Counted from the first letter of the stretch, positions 7,870-15,655 are shown. The stretch is DNA of 38,194 nt from Candidatus Dormiibacterota bacterium (GCA_003141695.1 PLNE01000155.1:20758-58951); one strand, 5' to 3'. The notes: generated from the sequence alone by a model not told the origin. Translations and numbers: made by a program.

Positions 7870-9615
7870 TCACGCGGCGGCGAACATCTCCTCGGAAACC
7901 GCCTCGCCCTCGGCGCTCAGACGCTCCATCGCCTCAGGCACCACGCCGGTGGGGGCCAGCTCGCCGATGACCTTGCCGGTCTCGGGGTCGACCCCTGTCT
8001 GCTTGAAGGCGAAGATCTCCTGCATCACGACGCCGTCGGGGCCGGTGCCCAGAACCTCAGTGATGCTGACGATCCTCCGGGTGCCGTCGCGGAGACGCGA
8101 CTGATGGACGATCATGTTCACCGCCGAGGCGATCTGCTCACGGATCGCTCGTGACGGCAACTCCGCGCCAGACATCAGCACCATGGTCTCCAAGCGGCTG
8201 ACCGCGTCTCTCGGGTTGTTGGCGTGGAGCGTGGTCAGCGAGCCGTCGTGCCCGGTGTTCATGGCCTGGAGCATGTCCAGTGCCTCGCCGCCGCGGCACT
8301 CACCGACGACGATGCGGTCCGGCCTCATCCGGAGGGCGTTGATGACCAACTCCCGGATGGAGACAGCGCCGCGGCCCTCCACGTTGGCCGGCCTCGCCTC
8401 CAGGGTGACCACGTGCTCCTGGACAAGCTGCAACTCGGCGGCGTCCTCGATGGTGACGATACGTTCGTCCTCGGGGATAAAGCTCGAGAGCACGTTCAGC
8501 GTCGTGGTCTTGCCCGACCCGGTACCCCCGGAGACGACGACGTTCAGGCGGCCTCTGACGCAGGCCCTGATGAATTTCGCCATCTCGTCGGTGAGGGTGC
8601 CGAAGCTGACCAGGTCCTCGATGGTGAAGGCCTCCTTCGAGAACTTCCGGATCGTCACCGTCGGACCGCGAAGGGCAAGGGGAGGGATGATGACGTTCAC
8701 TCGGGAGCCGTCCTTGAGCCGGGCGTCGACCATCGGCGATGACTCATCCACGCGCCGGCCGATCGAGGAGACGATGCGATCGATCACCTGCATGAGCTGC
8801 TCGGTGCTCTCGAAGGTGACCGGGCTCCGGATCAGCTTGCCCTTCTCCTCAACGTAGATCTGGTTGGGGCCGTTGACCATGATCTCGGCGATGTCGGGGT
8901 TGGCCAGCAGGTCCTCGAGCGGGCCCAGTCCGAGGACGTCATGGATGAGCGTGTCGACCACCCGCAGGCGGTCCTGACGGCTCATGGTCAGACCCTGCTC
9001 GTTGATAACCTCGGTCACGAGCTCGGCGATGCGCTGGCGGATGACATCGGCAGGCGCGGAGTCCGTGTTACCGGCAAGCTCCTCGACGAGGCGCTGGTGG
9101 ACCCGGGATCGGAGCTGGGCGTACATGGCCCCGAGGTTTCCCCGGCCCTGCCCGGGACGGGCGGGGGTCCCGGTGCGGCTGAGCAGGGACGTGGGACGGC
9201 TGCCACCACCCGAGCCCCCGGCCTCACCGGTACGGTTCAGCAGCGAGGAGGCGCGGGTGCCGTCGGCCGAACCCGCGGAGTCGCCAGTCCGGCTGAGCAG
9301 GGACGCCGGCCGGTTGGCATCGCCCAGTCCGGGGGTTTCGGTGGGCCGAACCCGCAGCGGAAGCGGCGAGGTCTGAGCGGGCGCGGGGCGCCCGAATTGC
9401 GCCGGCTCCAGCGCTTGCCGTGGCGGGGCGACCGGGGCCGCAGAGTTGGCCAGCGAGGCACGCACCGACCAGGTCGGCAGCGCGGCCGGCGAGGCGAGCG
9501 GCGGGGATCCGGCGGACGGCAGCGCAAACGTCGGGGGGGTCGCGGGCTGCGCGGCCACGCCACCAGTTGGCGACGCGTCCTCAGCCTTCCTCTGGACGCG
9601 GTCGAGAAGCGACAT
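7870..9615 (-). CDS. cpaF: Tad pilus assembly ATPase CpaF/TadA (copy 2, extended N-terminus)
   Basis: This 581-residue protein begins at ATG 9615, preceded by AGAGG. The C-terminal 420 residues are a complete CpaF ATPase: a helical region (about 165-235), the IAEIMVNGPNQIYVEEKGK signature, Walker A GGTGSGKTT (about 363-371), the Walker B region RIVVGECRGGE (about 434-444) and the His box TGHDGSLTTLHANN. The first 160 residues are a Pro/Ala-rich extension. It contains three exact-period 19-residue repeats at 102, 121 and 140, each opening with RxxSLLxRTG, which echo the MSLLDRVQ start. The extension is probably disordered and may dock a partner. It differs from copy 1, which has a short N-terminus and a Gly/Pro/Met tail, so the copies are unlikely to be simple redundancy. 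Confidence 0.95.
   Translation of the reverse strand: MSLLDRVQRKAEDASPTGGVAAQPATPPTFALPSAGSPPLASPAALPTWSVRASLANSAAPVAPPRQALEPAQFGRPAPAQTSPLPLRVRPTETPGLGDANRPASLLSRTGDSAGSADGTRASSLLNRTGEAGGSGGGSRPTSLLSRTGTPARPGQGRGNLGAMYAQLRSRVHQRLVEELAGNTDSAPADVIRQRIAELVTEVINEQGLTMSRQDRLRVVDTLIHDVLGLGPLEDLLANPDIAEIMVNGPNQIYVEEKGKLIRSPVTFESTEQLMQVIDRIVSSIGRRVDESSPMVDARLKDGSRVNVIIPPLALRGPTVTIRKFSKEAFTIEDLVSFGTLTDEMAKFIRACVRGRLNVVVSGGTGSGKTTTLNVLSSFIPEDERIVTIEDAAELQLVQEHVVTLEARPANVEGRGAVSIRELVINALRMRPDRIVVGECRGGEALDMLQAMNTGHDGSLTTLHANNPRDAVSRLETMVLMSGAELPSRAIREQIASAVNMIVHQSRLRDGTRRIVSITEVLGTGPDGVVMQEIFAFKQTGVDPETGKVIGELAPTGVVPEAMERLSAEGEAVSEEMFAAA
8000..8010. other. placeholder-free note: no separate element inside cpaF copy 2 3' region
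   Basis: Nothing separate from the coding sequence is seen here. The entry carries no functional claim and can be ignored. Confidence 0.01.
9142..9312 (-). repeat. 3 tandem 57-bp (19-residue) repeats in cpaF copy 2
   Basis: Residues 102-158 of cpaF copy 2 are three 19-residue units beginning RPASLLSRTG, RASSLLNRTG and RPTSLLSRTG, each followed by a Gly/Ser/Ala-rich spacer of exactly the same length. The conserved SLLxRTG core suggests repeated short binding motifs. Confidence 0.85.
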
Positions 9616-10015
9616 CCTCTGTTCCAGCCTACCTATCTAAGGTATCTCGTTCCGTCGGTTTGCTCTGCCTGACGGTCTTTCGCAGGCTACACCCCGAACC
9701 TATTGCATCGAATTCACAGATTGCAACGATCGTGTCAAGAGCCGGCGGCCTACGTCGCTGCCAGCATCGTCCCCCGACCCCCCGGCTCCCATTCGGTCGC
9801 TCTGCAACGGGCTTGTCACGGACGGATGACGGCGCCGGGACATCCGGTCTGATGGGATCGTCTCTCGCCTCTTCCACTAGAGTCGCGGCCACGGACGCCA
9901 GATGCAGAGGGAGGCCGGCTCGCTGACCCAGCACCCTGCGACATACGCCTCGCCGCCCGCGGCCGCAACAGCGGGCGCGATCCCGACGGCGGGTGAGGCG
10001 CGCCGTGCACCGTCG
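9616..10015. other. divergent intergenic region, about 400 bp
   Basis: This region separates the minus-strand cpaF copy 2 from the plus-strand lipoprotein gene. The part next to cpaF (about 9625-9740) is clearly less GC-rich than its surroundings, as expected for promoters facing both ways. I see no RNA gene, and the open frames crossing it show no recognisable protein. If the lipoprotein gene used an upstream ATG at 9902, part of this region would be coding. Confidence 0.5.
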
Positions 10016-10621
10016 ATGCCGTGGCACCGGAGGGCCGGCCGAGCGATGCGTGTGCTCGCGATCGCGGCCATGAGCTCCGCCGCGTGCGGGAGCTCCCCCC
10101 CGACCACTCTCCACGGGAACCTGGGCGGCTATCTGATCACCCTCGACCAGCTCACCTCCCCGGACTTCATCGTCTACGAGGCGGTCGCATCAGTGGGCGC
10201 GGGCTGGCTGGACCAGGCCAGCTCGAGTGCGGTGCGGAAGGACGGCCTGGTGCGAGCCGCGGAGGTCGAGTACTACCGCAACGTGTCCTTCAGCACCAGC
10301 AACGGCCCGATCACGCTCACCGCGGCAGTCGCGGACTTCACGACCACGGCGGGCGCATCCACCGCCATGATCCGCCTCGACAGCGCCCTGGACTCCCGGG
10401 CCGGTGCCGTGCCCGTCTCCACCGGCCCGCTGGGCGACGGCGGGCATGCCATCACTACGCAGGGGACCGCCGCGGGCGTCGGAGCCCTCCAGGTCATCGT
10501 CGTGTGGCGGGTCGACAATCTGGTCAACAGCCTGGTGGCGGAGGGTCGGCTCGGCGGTCTCCAGCTCGACCAGATCCTCCCCCTCGCCGCGGTCCAGACG
10601 GCGAACGAGCGCGGTGGCTGA
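10016..10621 (+). CDS. putative lipoprotein, unknown function
   Basis: From ATG 10016 the product starts MPWHRRAGRAMRVLAIAAMSSAACGSS: a basic n-region, a short hydrophobic core and a lipobox-like SAAC. This is consistent with lipid attachment at the Cys and anchoring on the outer face of the membrane. The mature part of about 180 residues has a GGYLITLDQLTSPDFIVYEAVASVGAGWLD opening and several beta-prone stretches. I recognise no family. An in-frame ATG at 9902 would add 38 residues in front, which would spoil the signal peptide, and ATG 10046 would shorten it. It converges with the PAS-GGDEF-EAL gene 7 bp downstream. Localisation is inferred from the lipobox only. Confidence 0.7.
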   Translation: MPWHRRAGRAMRVLAIAAMSSAACGSSPPTTLHGNLGGYLITLDQLTSPDFIVYEAVASVGAGWLDQASSSAVRKDGLVRAAEVEYYRNVSFSTSNGPITLTAAVADFTTTAGASTAMIRLDSALDSRAGAVPVSTGPLGDGGHAITTQGTAAGVGALQVIVVWRVDNLVNSLVAEGRLGGLQLDQILPLAAVQTANERGG

Positions 10622-10628
10622 GCCGGCT

Positions 10629-12437
10629 TCAGGCGATCTGGATACCGCTCTCGGACCCGAGCGGCCGATCCTCGCGGAGGAGTCGAAGGATCTCCGCGGC
10701 CGGCACCGGCCGTGAGAAGAGGAAACCCTGGTAGGCGTCCAGGCCCTGGGTCTGCAGGCGGTGGAGCTGCTCCTCGGTCTCGACTCCCTCGGCGATGACC
10801 CGCAGCCCAAGGTTGCGGCCAAGGGTCACCACGGCGTGGAGCAGAGCCCCGGGATCCGCGGCGGGATTCGCCTCGTCCTCCAGGAGGAAGCTGCGGTCGA
10901 TCTTGATCGTGCTGACGGCGAGGTTGTGCAGCTTGCCGATGTTGGAATAGCCGGTGCCGAAGTCGTCCAGCGAGATGGTCACCCCCTGGCGCGCCAGCTC
11001 ACCGAGCACCTCGGCCGCGGCTTGCGCGTCGACCATGGCCGCCGACTCGGTGACCTCCAACTCCAGCAGGTGGGCCGGGAGCCCGGTCTCGTCCAGGCAC
11101 TCGAGCACGACCGCGACGAGGCTGCGGTCGGTCAGCTGGTGGGCCGAGACGTTGACCGCGACCCGCACGTCTCCCAGCCCGTCGGACCGCCACTGGGCCG
11201 CGTGCCGGACCGCGCTCCGCAGGACGAACTGACCGATCTCCGCGATCACCCCGATCTCCTCGGCGATGGGGATGAACCGGACGGGGGGAACCTCGCCGAG
11301 CACCGGGTGATGCCAGCGAGCGAGCGCCTCGAGCCCGACGATGCGGTGAGAGGCAGCATCGACCTCAGGCTGGAAGGCGACGCTGAGCTCGCCCCGCTCC
11401 AGGGCGAGGGGGAGCTGCTGCTCGATGAGGAGCCGGCCCTCGGCCTCCTGCGAGAGGGAGAGCTCAAAGCGGACCATGTGCTCCGCCGACATGCGCCCAG
11501 CGTGCTCTGCCACGGCGGCGTGCCGCATCAGCGTGGCCGGATTGTCCCCGTCCGACGGCGCCACGGCGATCCCGATCGCGGCGCTCAGCCGGAGGTGTGC
11601 GGTGGAGCCCGTGCAGGGAGCCGCAACGGTCGCCACGATGGAGCGCGCCATGTAGACGGCCTCCTCGGGGAAGACCAGGCCGGGGAGGAGGACGGCGAAC
11701 TCGTCGTCCGACCAGCGGGCGACCATCCACGCGTTCATCGGGTCGGCCGCGCCGGCAGGCAGCATGGACGACGGCGTGCGGCCGGCCGCAGCCTGGACAC
11801 AGTCCGAAACTCGCTCCGCCATCTCGGCGACCAGCTGCTCCCCCGCCTCCTGGCCGAGGGCCTCCACCACGGTGCGGAGCCGGTCGAGCGCGACCAGGAG
11901 CACGCCGGTCGAGCGTCCCGCGCGACGGCCGGCGCTCAATTCGCTGCCGAGCCGCCAGCGGAAGGTCGAGGCATTGGGGAGCCCGGTGAGCCGGTCGTGC
12001 GAGGCGTCGAAGTCCCTCTCCGCGGCCAGGCGATCGCGCTCCTCGGTCCACCGTGTGACATCGACCCCCACGGAGGTGACGCCGGTGGCCCGGCCGGCCT
12101 CGTCGAGGCTCGGCGTGGCCATCCAGGCCACGACCCGCACCCGACCGTCGCTGGTGCGGATCGGCGCCTCGACGCAGGCGGTCCCGTCCTTGCGGGTCAC
12201 CGCCCGGTCGAAGGCCCGGACCACGCGGCGCCGATGCTCAGGAGCGATCAGCACCTCATGCCAGAGACGGCCGCTCAGGTCGGTCCAGCGCCACCCCCCG
12301 AGAGCGAGCAGCTCACCGTTGGCGAACGCCAGGCGGCCATCAGCATCGGTGATCATGGCCAGGACGATCTGCCGCCCAGCGGTTCTATCGTCCCGACCTC
12401 CCGTCTCCGGGCGGCATCGCGGTCCCTCGGCAAGCAT
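10629..12437 (-). CDS. PAS-GGDEF-EAL protein, degenerate GGDEF
   Basis: The chosen ATG 12437 has AAGAGGT about 10 bases upstream; frames open further upstream would add low-complexity residues. The order is a PAS domain (about 25-130), GGDEF-like (about 140-320), then EAL (about 340-580). The GGDEF signature is RWSDDEF (about 241-247), so the two glycines are lost and cyclase activity is doubtful. The EAL half is intact: GLEALARW (about 368-375), NVSAHQL, EVTES, SLDDFGTGYS, IKIDRSF, AEGVET and a final YQGF. The likely role is c-di-GMP hydrolysis, with the GGDEF half perhaps a GTP-binding regulatory domain, as is known for several such fusions. No membrane segment is seen. It sits beside the TasA-like cluster and Tad genes, a common setting for c-di-GMP control of surface structures. 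Confidence 0.93.
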   Translation of the reverse strand: MLAEGPRCRPETGGRDDRTAGRQIVLAMITDADGRLAFANGELLALGGWRWTDLSGRLWHEVLIAPEHRRRVVRAFDRAVTRKDGTACVEAPIRTSDGRVRVVAWMATPSLDEAGRATGVTSVGVDVTRWTEERDRLAAERDFDASHDRLTGLPNASTFRWRLGSELSAGRRAGRSTGVLLVALDRLRTVVEALGQEAGEQLVAEMAERVSDCVQAAAGRTPSSMLPAGAADPMNAWMVARWSDDEFAVLLPGLVFPEEAVYMARSIVATVAAPCTGSTAHLRLSAAIGIAVAPSDGDNPATLMRHAAVAEHAGRMSAEHMVRFELSLSQEAEGRLLIEQQLPLALERGELSVAFQPEVDAASHRIVGLEALARWHHPVLGEVPPVRFIPIAEEIGVIAEIGQFVLRSAVRHAAQWRSDGLGDVRVAVNVSAHQLTDRSLVAVVLECLDETGLPAHLLELEVTESAAMVDAQAAAEVLGELARQGVTISLDDFGTGYSNIGKLHNLAVSTIKIDRSFLLEDEANPAADPGALLHAVVTLGRNLGLRVIAEGVETEEQLHRLQTQGLDAYQGFLFSRPVPAAEILRLLREDRPLGSESGIQIA

Positions 12438-12844
12438 CCGGTGGCGACCTCTTGAGTTATGCCGACCATCCCCGGGCATCCCCCCCCGGGGCATCGGCGG
12501 CAATGGTGGCCTGAAGGGATGGGGGGGAAAGACGCTTTCAGCCAGCCTGGGACGTCCAAGCGACAACAACGTCATCGTCACACGACCCCACCCTCCCGGT
12601 GTGACGGACGACGGCTCCCGGAAGAGCCCCGGGGGGCCCCACCGCGACGGCAGCCGGAGTGGGCGGAGCACCACGACGCCGCGAGGGTGAGTGCGGGGCC
12701 CGGGCACCGCAGTCGAGAGCCCTCCCCGGGCCAGGGGTCGGAATGGTCGGGTGGAGACGCGGTACGTCCCCGGCGCCCGACGGCGCGGGGCGGGGCGGCG
12801 CGGCTCACTGCACCCCGGGCCGCCCGGGGACCTGCCCGGGCCCT

Positions 12845-12880
12845 TCCTATATACCTATACCGAGCACTCCCTATATAGGA
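12845..12880. promoter_or_regulatory. AT-rich inverted repeat (possible operator)
   Basis: Perfect 9-bp arms TCCTATATA (12845-12853) and TATATAGGA (12872-12880) are separated by 18 bases. The arms are an AT-rich island in very GC-rich surroundings, so chance is less likely than usual. Arm centres lie 27 bp apart, about two and a half helical turns, which could suit a dimeric regulator. No gene is attached to it directly. Confidence 0.4.
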
Positions 12881-13021
12881 GACGCTCGCGAGCGACGGGC
12901 GGCGAGCGGCGGGTGACCGGCGGAGGTCGGCGAAGCTGAGCCGGAGACCACCCGCTCAGAGCGGTCTGCGGCACGGTCCCGTGACCTCGGCTCCGATGGA
13001 CCCCGAACGGATCAGATGCAT

Positions 13022-13047
13022 CGTTCGCGTTCACGGCTTCACGCGAA
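13022..13047. promoter_or_regulatory. inverted repeat upstream of TasA-like gene 1
   Basis: Perfect 8-bp arms GTTCGCGT (13022-13029) and ACGCGAAC (13040-13047) have a 10-base spacer. They lie about 50 bp upstream of the CCCCCCTAG box of the first TasA-like gene. The sequence just after it (CCCGTTACCCGCCTGT) recurs with one change before the third gene, but the dyad itself does not, so its role is uncertain. Confidence 0.3.
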
Positions 13048-13094
13048 CCCCGTTACCCGCCTGTCGCCCCCTCCGCGAGGGCTTCGTCAGATCA

Positions 13095-13132
13095 CCCCCC
13101 CTAGCCTGCTCCTTGCCGTCTAGTGCATTTGA
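13095..13132 (+). promoter_or_regulatory. shared bipartite upstream element, copy 1
   Basis: A C-run ending in CTAG (CTAG at 13101) is followed at exactly 19 bp by a second CTAG (13120) inside GTCTAGTGCATTTGA. The same two boxes with identical spacing precede the second and third TasA-like genes. The second box lies 57 bases before the ATG. The CGTCTAG core resembles -10 elements of some ECF sigma factor promoters, so a promoter or activator site is the likely reading, by inference. Confidence 0.65.
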
Positions 13133-13176
13133 CCTATCTGGCTAGAGCGGTCAGAGACTTTGAAGGAATGAGGATC

Positions 13177-13824
13177 ATGGAACGGAAGAGCAGACGATCG
13201 CTTCGGGTGGCCCTGGTGCTGGGTGCCGCCGTGGCCGGCACCGCCATGGTTGGGTTCGGCGGCTTGGCGGCATGGAACGCCTACACCGAGAACGCAGGCA
13301 ACAGCGTCGCGGCCGGCACCCTCGCCCACGCCAACGGACTGGCCTGCACGTCGAACCTGGGCACGATCCCGACCAGCGGGACCGGCTGGTGCGCCGCGAC
13401 GATCTCCGTCGCCGGCGTCGACCCGGCCACCTGGACGAACACCGTCGGCACCATCATCATCGCCAACACCGGCACTCTGAAGAGCACGTTCACGCTCAAC
13501 CTGCCGGCCGCGGCATCCGGCGGCCTCTGCGCCGACCTGACGCTCAAGGTGACTGACCTCAACTCCACCGTGCCGGACACCGGCACCGTGATAGCGACGA
13601 CCGCGCTGAGCAGCGCCGGCCTCACGACGCCCGTGAACCTCTATAGCAACGCCGGGACCCCCAGCCTCAACTGGACCAACGGCGGCGTGGCCGGCACCGG
13701 CACCGGGGTGACCGCGGACACCTACACCGTGACCGTGACCGCGGGCGCCGGATTCGCCAACAGCTTGTCGGACGCGGGCACGAGCTGCAGCTTCGGCCTC
13801 CTCTTCAGCCAGACAGCGGCCTGA
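13177..13824 (+). CDS. TasA/camelysin-like secreted protein 1 (SipW-type signal)
   Basis: A 215-residue product starts at ATG 13177 after a GAAGGA ribosome binding site. The N-terminus is RRSLRVALVLGAAVAGTAMVGFGGLAAWNAYTENAG, then NSVAAGTL. This matches the pattern of SipW-dependent substrates such as TasA: a basic start, a hydrophobic core, G-G-x-AAW/F, and an F/V-A-x-GTL strand soon after cleavage. The mature part is Thr/Gly/Ala/Asn-rich and beta-prone. It has four cysteines in positions shared with its three paralogues (LAC, GWC, GGLC, TSC) and ends CSFGLLFSQTAA. It is expected to be exported and processed by the SipW-type peptidase at 16704 and to form surface or matrix fibres; fibre formation is inferred. 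The codons for the signal region are almost identical to those of paralogue 2. A hairpin follows the stop. Confidence 0.85.
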   Translation: MERKSRRSLRVALVLGAAVAGTAMVGFGGLAAWNAYTENAGNSVAAGTLAHANGLACTSNLGTIPTSGTGWCAATISVAGVDPATWTNTVGTIIIANTGTLKSTFTLNLPAAASGGLCADLTLKVTDLNSTVPDTGTVIATTALSSAGLTTPVNLYSNAGTPSLNWTNGGVAGTGTGVTADTYTVTVTAGAGFANSLSDAGTSCSFGLLFSQTAA

Positions 13825-13842
13825 TCCTCCTAACGCCCCCAC

Positions 13843-13872
13843 GAGGCCGGGCAGGGCAACCTGCCCGGCCTC
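13843..13872 (+). terminator. hairpin after TasA-like gene 1
   Basis: A perfect 13-bp stem (GAGGCCGGGCAGG against CCTGCCCGGCCTC) with a GCAA loop starts 19 bases after the stop. Only a short pyrimidine tract (TCTATT) follows, so it may end or slow transcription or protect the 3' end. Confidence 0.65.
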
Positions 13873-14019
13873 CTCTATTGCCGAGGATGCCTAGCCCCGC
13901 GGGGGGCCGTCGCGGCGAGCCGGCCGGCGGCCGCGCTCAGACGCCCCGATCGCGTCACTGGGCCGGCCGACCTCCGTGACCCGGCTGTGGCCGGTTCCGC
14001 AACCCGTTCGTCTCACCGG

Positions 14020-14060
14020 CCCCCCTAGGCTGGCCAGAGCCGCCTAGTGCATTTGAACTA
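14020..14060 (+). promoter_or_regulatory. shared bipartite upstream element, copy 2
   Basis: CCCCCCTAG (14020-14028) is followed by CTAGTGCATTTGAACTA (14044-14060), with 19 bp from CTAG to CTAG, exactly as in copies 1 and 3. The second CTAG is 59 bases before the ATG at 14103. Similarity continues through CGGCCAGAACGGCCAGAAGG towards the ribosome binding site. Confidence 0.65.
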
Positions 14061-14102
14061 CTCGGCCAGAACGGCCAGAAGGCAGAAGAGGAAACGAGGA
14101 TC

Positions 14103-14753
14103 ATGGAAAACCGCAAGAGCAAGCGTTCGCTTCGGGTGGCCCTGGTGCTGGGTGCCGCCGTGGCCGGCACCGCCATGGTGGGGTTCGGCGGCTTGGCCGC
14201 ATGGAACGCCTACACCGAGAACGCCGGCAACAGCGTTGCGGCCGGCACTCTCCAGCACAACAACTACGTCAGTTCCAACTGCGCGTCCACCCTGGGCACG
14301 GCCCCGGTCGGCGTCGGCCCCGGCTGGTGCTCGGCGTTCATCACCGTCACCGGCGCGGACCCGGTCAATAACGTCCTGCCGATCACCGGCGCCGTCAAGA
14401 TCGATAACACCGGCAACCTGCAGAGCACCTTCTCAATGAGCATGCCGGCCGCGCCGACGGGCAGCCTCTGCACTGACCTCACGCTCAAGGTGGCGAGCCT
14501 CTCGGCTGGGGCGCCGGGCACCCCGTACCCGGTGACGGCCCTGACCTCGACCATGGGAGCGACCAGCGTGGACAACGACGCCGGCGCTCCGAGTGCGACC
14601 TGGTCGCCCAACGGTGTCGCCGGCACCGGCACCGGCGCGACGGGTAACACCTTCACCTTCACCGTCGCGTCCGGCGGAACCTTCCTGACCAACTCCGCCG
14701 ACTCGGGCCAGAGCTGCACCTTCAGCATCCTCTTCACCCAGACGGCCGCCTAA
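14103..14753 (+). CDS. TasA/camelysin-like secreted protein 2 (SipW-type signal)
   Basis: A 216-residue paralogue of the gene at 13177. From the basic start through AAWNAYTENAGNSVAAGTL the protein is virtually identical to paralogue 1, and at DNA level only a few bases differ over about 125, while the mature region has diverged strongly. The four cysteines are kept (SSNC, GWC, GSLC, QSC), as is the C-terminal SCTFSILFTQTAA strand. Conserved internal signatures include ITGAVKIDNTGNLQSTFSMSMPAA and DLTLKV. A ribosome binding site (GAGGAAACGAGG) precedes ATG 14103. The predicted role is an exported, SipW-processed fibre or matrix subunit. It has its own upstream element and its own downstream hairpin, so it is probably a separate transcription unit. 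Confidence 0.85.
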   Translation: MENRKSKRSLRVALVLGAAVAGTAMVGFGGLAAWNAYTENAGNSVAAGTLQHNNYVSSNCASTLGTAPVGVGPGWCSAFITVTGADPVNNVLPITGAVKIDNTGNLQSTFSMSMPAAPTGSLCTDLTLKVASLSAGAPGTPYPVTALTSTMGATSVDNDAGAPSATWSPNGVAGTGTGATGNTFTFTVASGGTFLTNSADSGQSCTFSILFTQTAA

Positions 14754-14771
14754 CCAACGCCTTGATCCGGA

Positions 14772-14802
14772 AGGCCGGGGCAGGATCTTCCTGCCCCGGC
14801 CT
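14772..14802 (+). terminator. hairpin after TasA-like gene 2
   Basis: A perfect 14-bp stem (AGGCCGGGGCAGGA against TCCTGCCCCGGCCT) with a TCT loop lies 18 bases after the stop. It is followed by CCTACTGT, not a strong T-run. It closely resembles the hairpin after gene 1, as expected if the whole unit was duplicated. Confidence 0.65.
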
Positions 14803-14950
14803 CCTACTGTCCGGGCCCTCCCGACGCGCTTCCAGCGCCCACCTCGAGGACCCGAAAGTGAACGGGGCAAACGCCGCTATCGCAATCACAGCATCAAGCG
14901 CATCCCGTTACTCGCCTGTGGCGGTATCGGGCGGGGCTTCGTGAGATCGA

Positions 14951-14992
14951 CCCCCCTAGTCTAACTAGAGGCGTCTAGTGCATTTGAACTAG
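14951..14992 (+). promoter_or_regulatory. shared bipartite upstream element, copy 3
   Basis: CCCCCCTAG (14951-14959) and CTAGTGCATTTGAACTAG (14975-14992) have CTAG starts 19 bp apart, identical to copies 1 and 2. The second CTAG is 59 bases before ATG 15034. Upstream similarity to copy 1 extends further (CCCGTTACTCGCCTGT and GGGCTTCGTGAGATC). Confidence 0.65.
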
Positions 14993-15033
14993 CTGCACAG
15001 AACGATCAGAAGGCACAAAAGGAACAGAAGATC

Positions 15034-15633
15034 ATGGAAAACCGCAAGAGCAAGCGATCCGTCCGGATGGCGCTCGTCCTGAGCGCGGCCGTGGCGGGCT
15101 CAGCACTGATCGGCTGGGGCGGCCTGGCCGCATGGCAGGCCTACACCCAGAACAACGGCAACGCATTCTCGGTCGCCAGCCTCTCCCACACCAACGTCGC
15201 CAACGGCGGCGTGACCTGCAACTCCACCAACTCCTCGGCCACCGCGGCCTCGACGCCCTGCAGCGTGATCGTGTCGGGCTCCAGCCTGACCTCCGGTTGG
15301 ACCGGATCCACCGGAACGGTCGTCATCACCGACACCGGCGCCCTCCCGAGCACGTTCTCCGTGAGCACCCCGGCAGCCCCGACCGGTGCCCTCTGCCCGG
15401 CCCTCAACCTGACCATCACGGGTGCGGACAGCGTCACGCCGTACGTCAGCCAGACGGGCATCGCGGCGATCAGCGCCACCCCGCTGAACACCAGCAGCGG
15501 GAGCACCGCCTGGGCCCAGACCACCAGCAACACCTTCAGCTTCCACGTGACCCCCGAGTCGGGGTTCAGCACCGACAACAGCGTCCCGGGTGAGAGCTGC
15601 AACTTCAACGTCCTCTTCACCCAGAGCGCGTAA
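15034..15633 (+). CDS. TasA/camelysin-like secreted protein 3 (SipW-type signal)
   Basis: This 199-residue paralogue opens MENRKSKRSVRMALVLSAAVAGSALIGWGGLAAWQAYTQNNGNAFSVASL. The signal region keeps the G-G-L-AAW pattern but is more diverged than in paralogues 1 and 2. The four cysteines are conserved (VTC, TPC, GALC, ESC), as is the terminal CNFNVLFTQSA strand; the shared core strand is GTVVITDTGALPSTFSVSTPAAPTG. It is Ser/Thr/Asn-rich. An AAAAGGAA ribosome binding site lies before ATG 15034. The expected role is as for the other paralogues: a secreted, SipW-processed structural subunit. A G/C hairpin follows the stop. Confidence 0.85.
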   Translation: MENRKSKRSVRMALVLSAAVAGSALIGWGGLAAWQAYTQNNGNAFSVASLSHTNVANGGVTCNSTNSSATAASTPCSVIVSGSSLTSGWTGSTGTVVITDTGALPSTFSVSTPAAPTGALCPALNLTITGADSVTPYVSQTGIAAISATPLNTSSGSTAWAQTTSNTFSFHVTPESGFSTDNSVPGESCNFNVLFTQSA

Positions 15634-15655
15634 CACCCCCAACCATGATCTGAGG

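Larger units (their letters stand above)
12438..13176. other. long intergenic region (about 740 bp) before the TasA-like cluster
   Basis: Between the divergent PAS-GGDEF-EAL gene and the first TasA-like gene there is no convincing coding frame; open frames here are Arg/Pro/Gly-rich and resemble no protein. The region contains C/G homopolymer runs, a CCCCGGGCCGCCCGGGG-type hairpin near 12820, an AT-rich inverted repeat (12845-12880), a second inverted repeat (13022-13047) and the shared upstream element (13095-13132). Its length and elements suggest a regulatory region. Confidence 0.6.

Noticed and set aside
8000-8010. Feature entry at 8000-8010
   Set aside because: It makes no claim; no separate element exists there beyond the cpaF copy 2 coding sequence.
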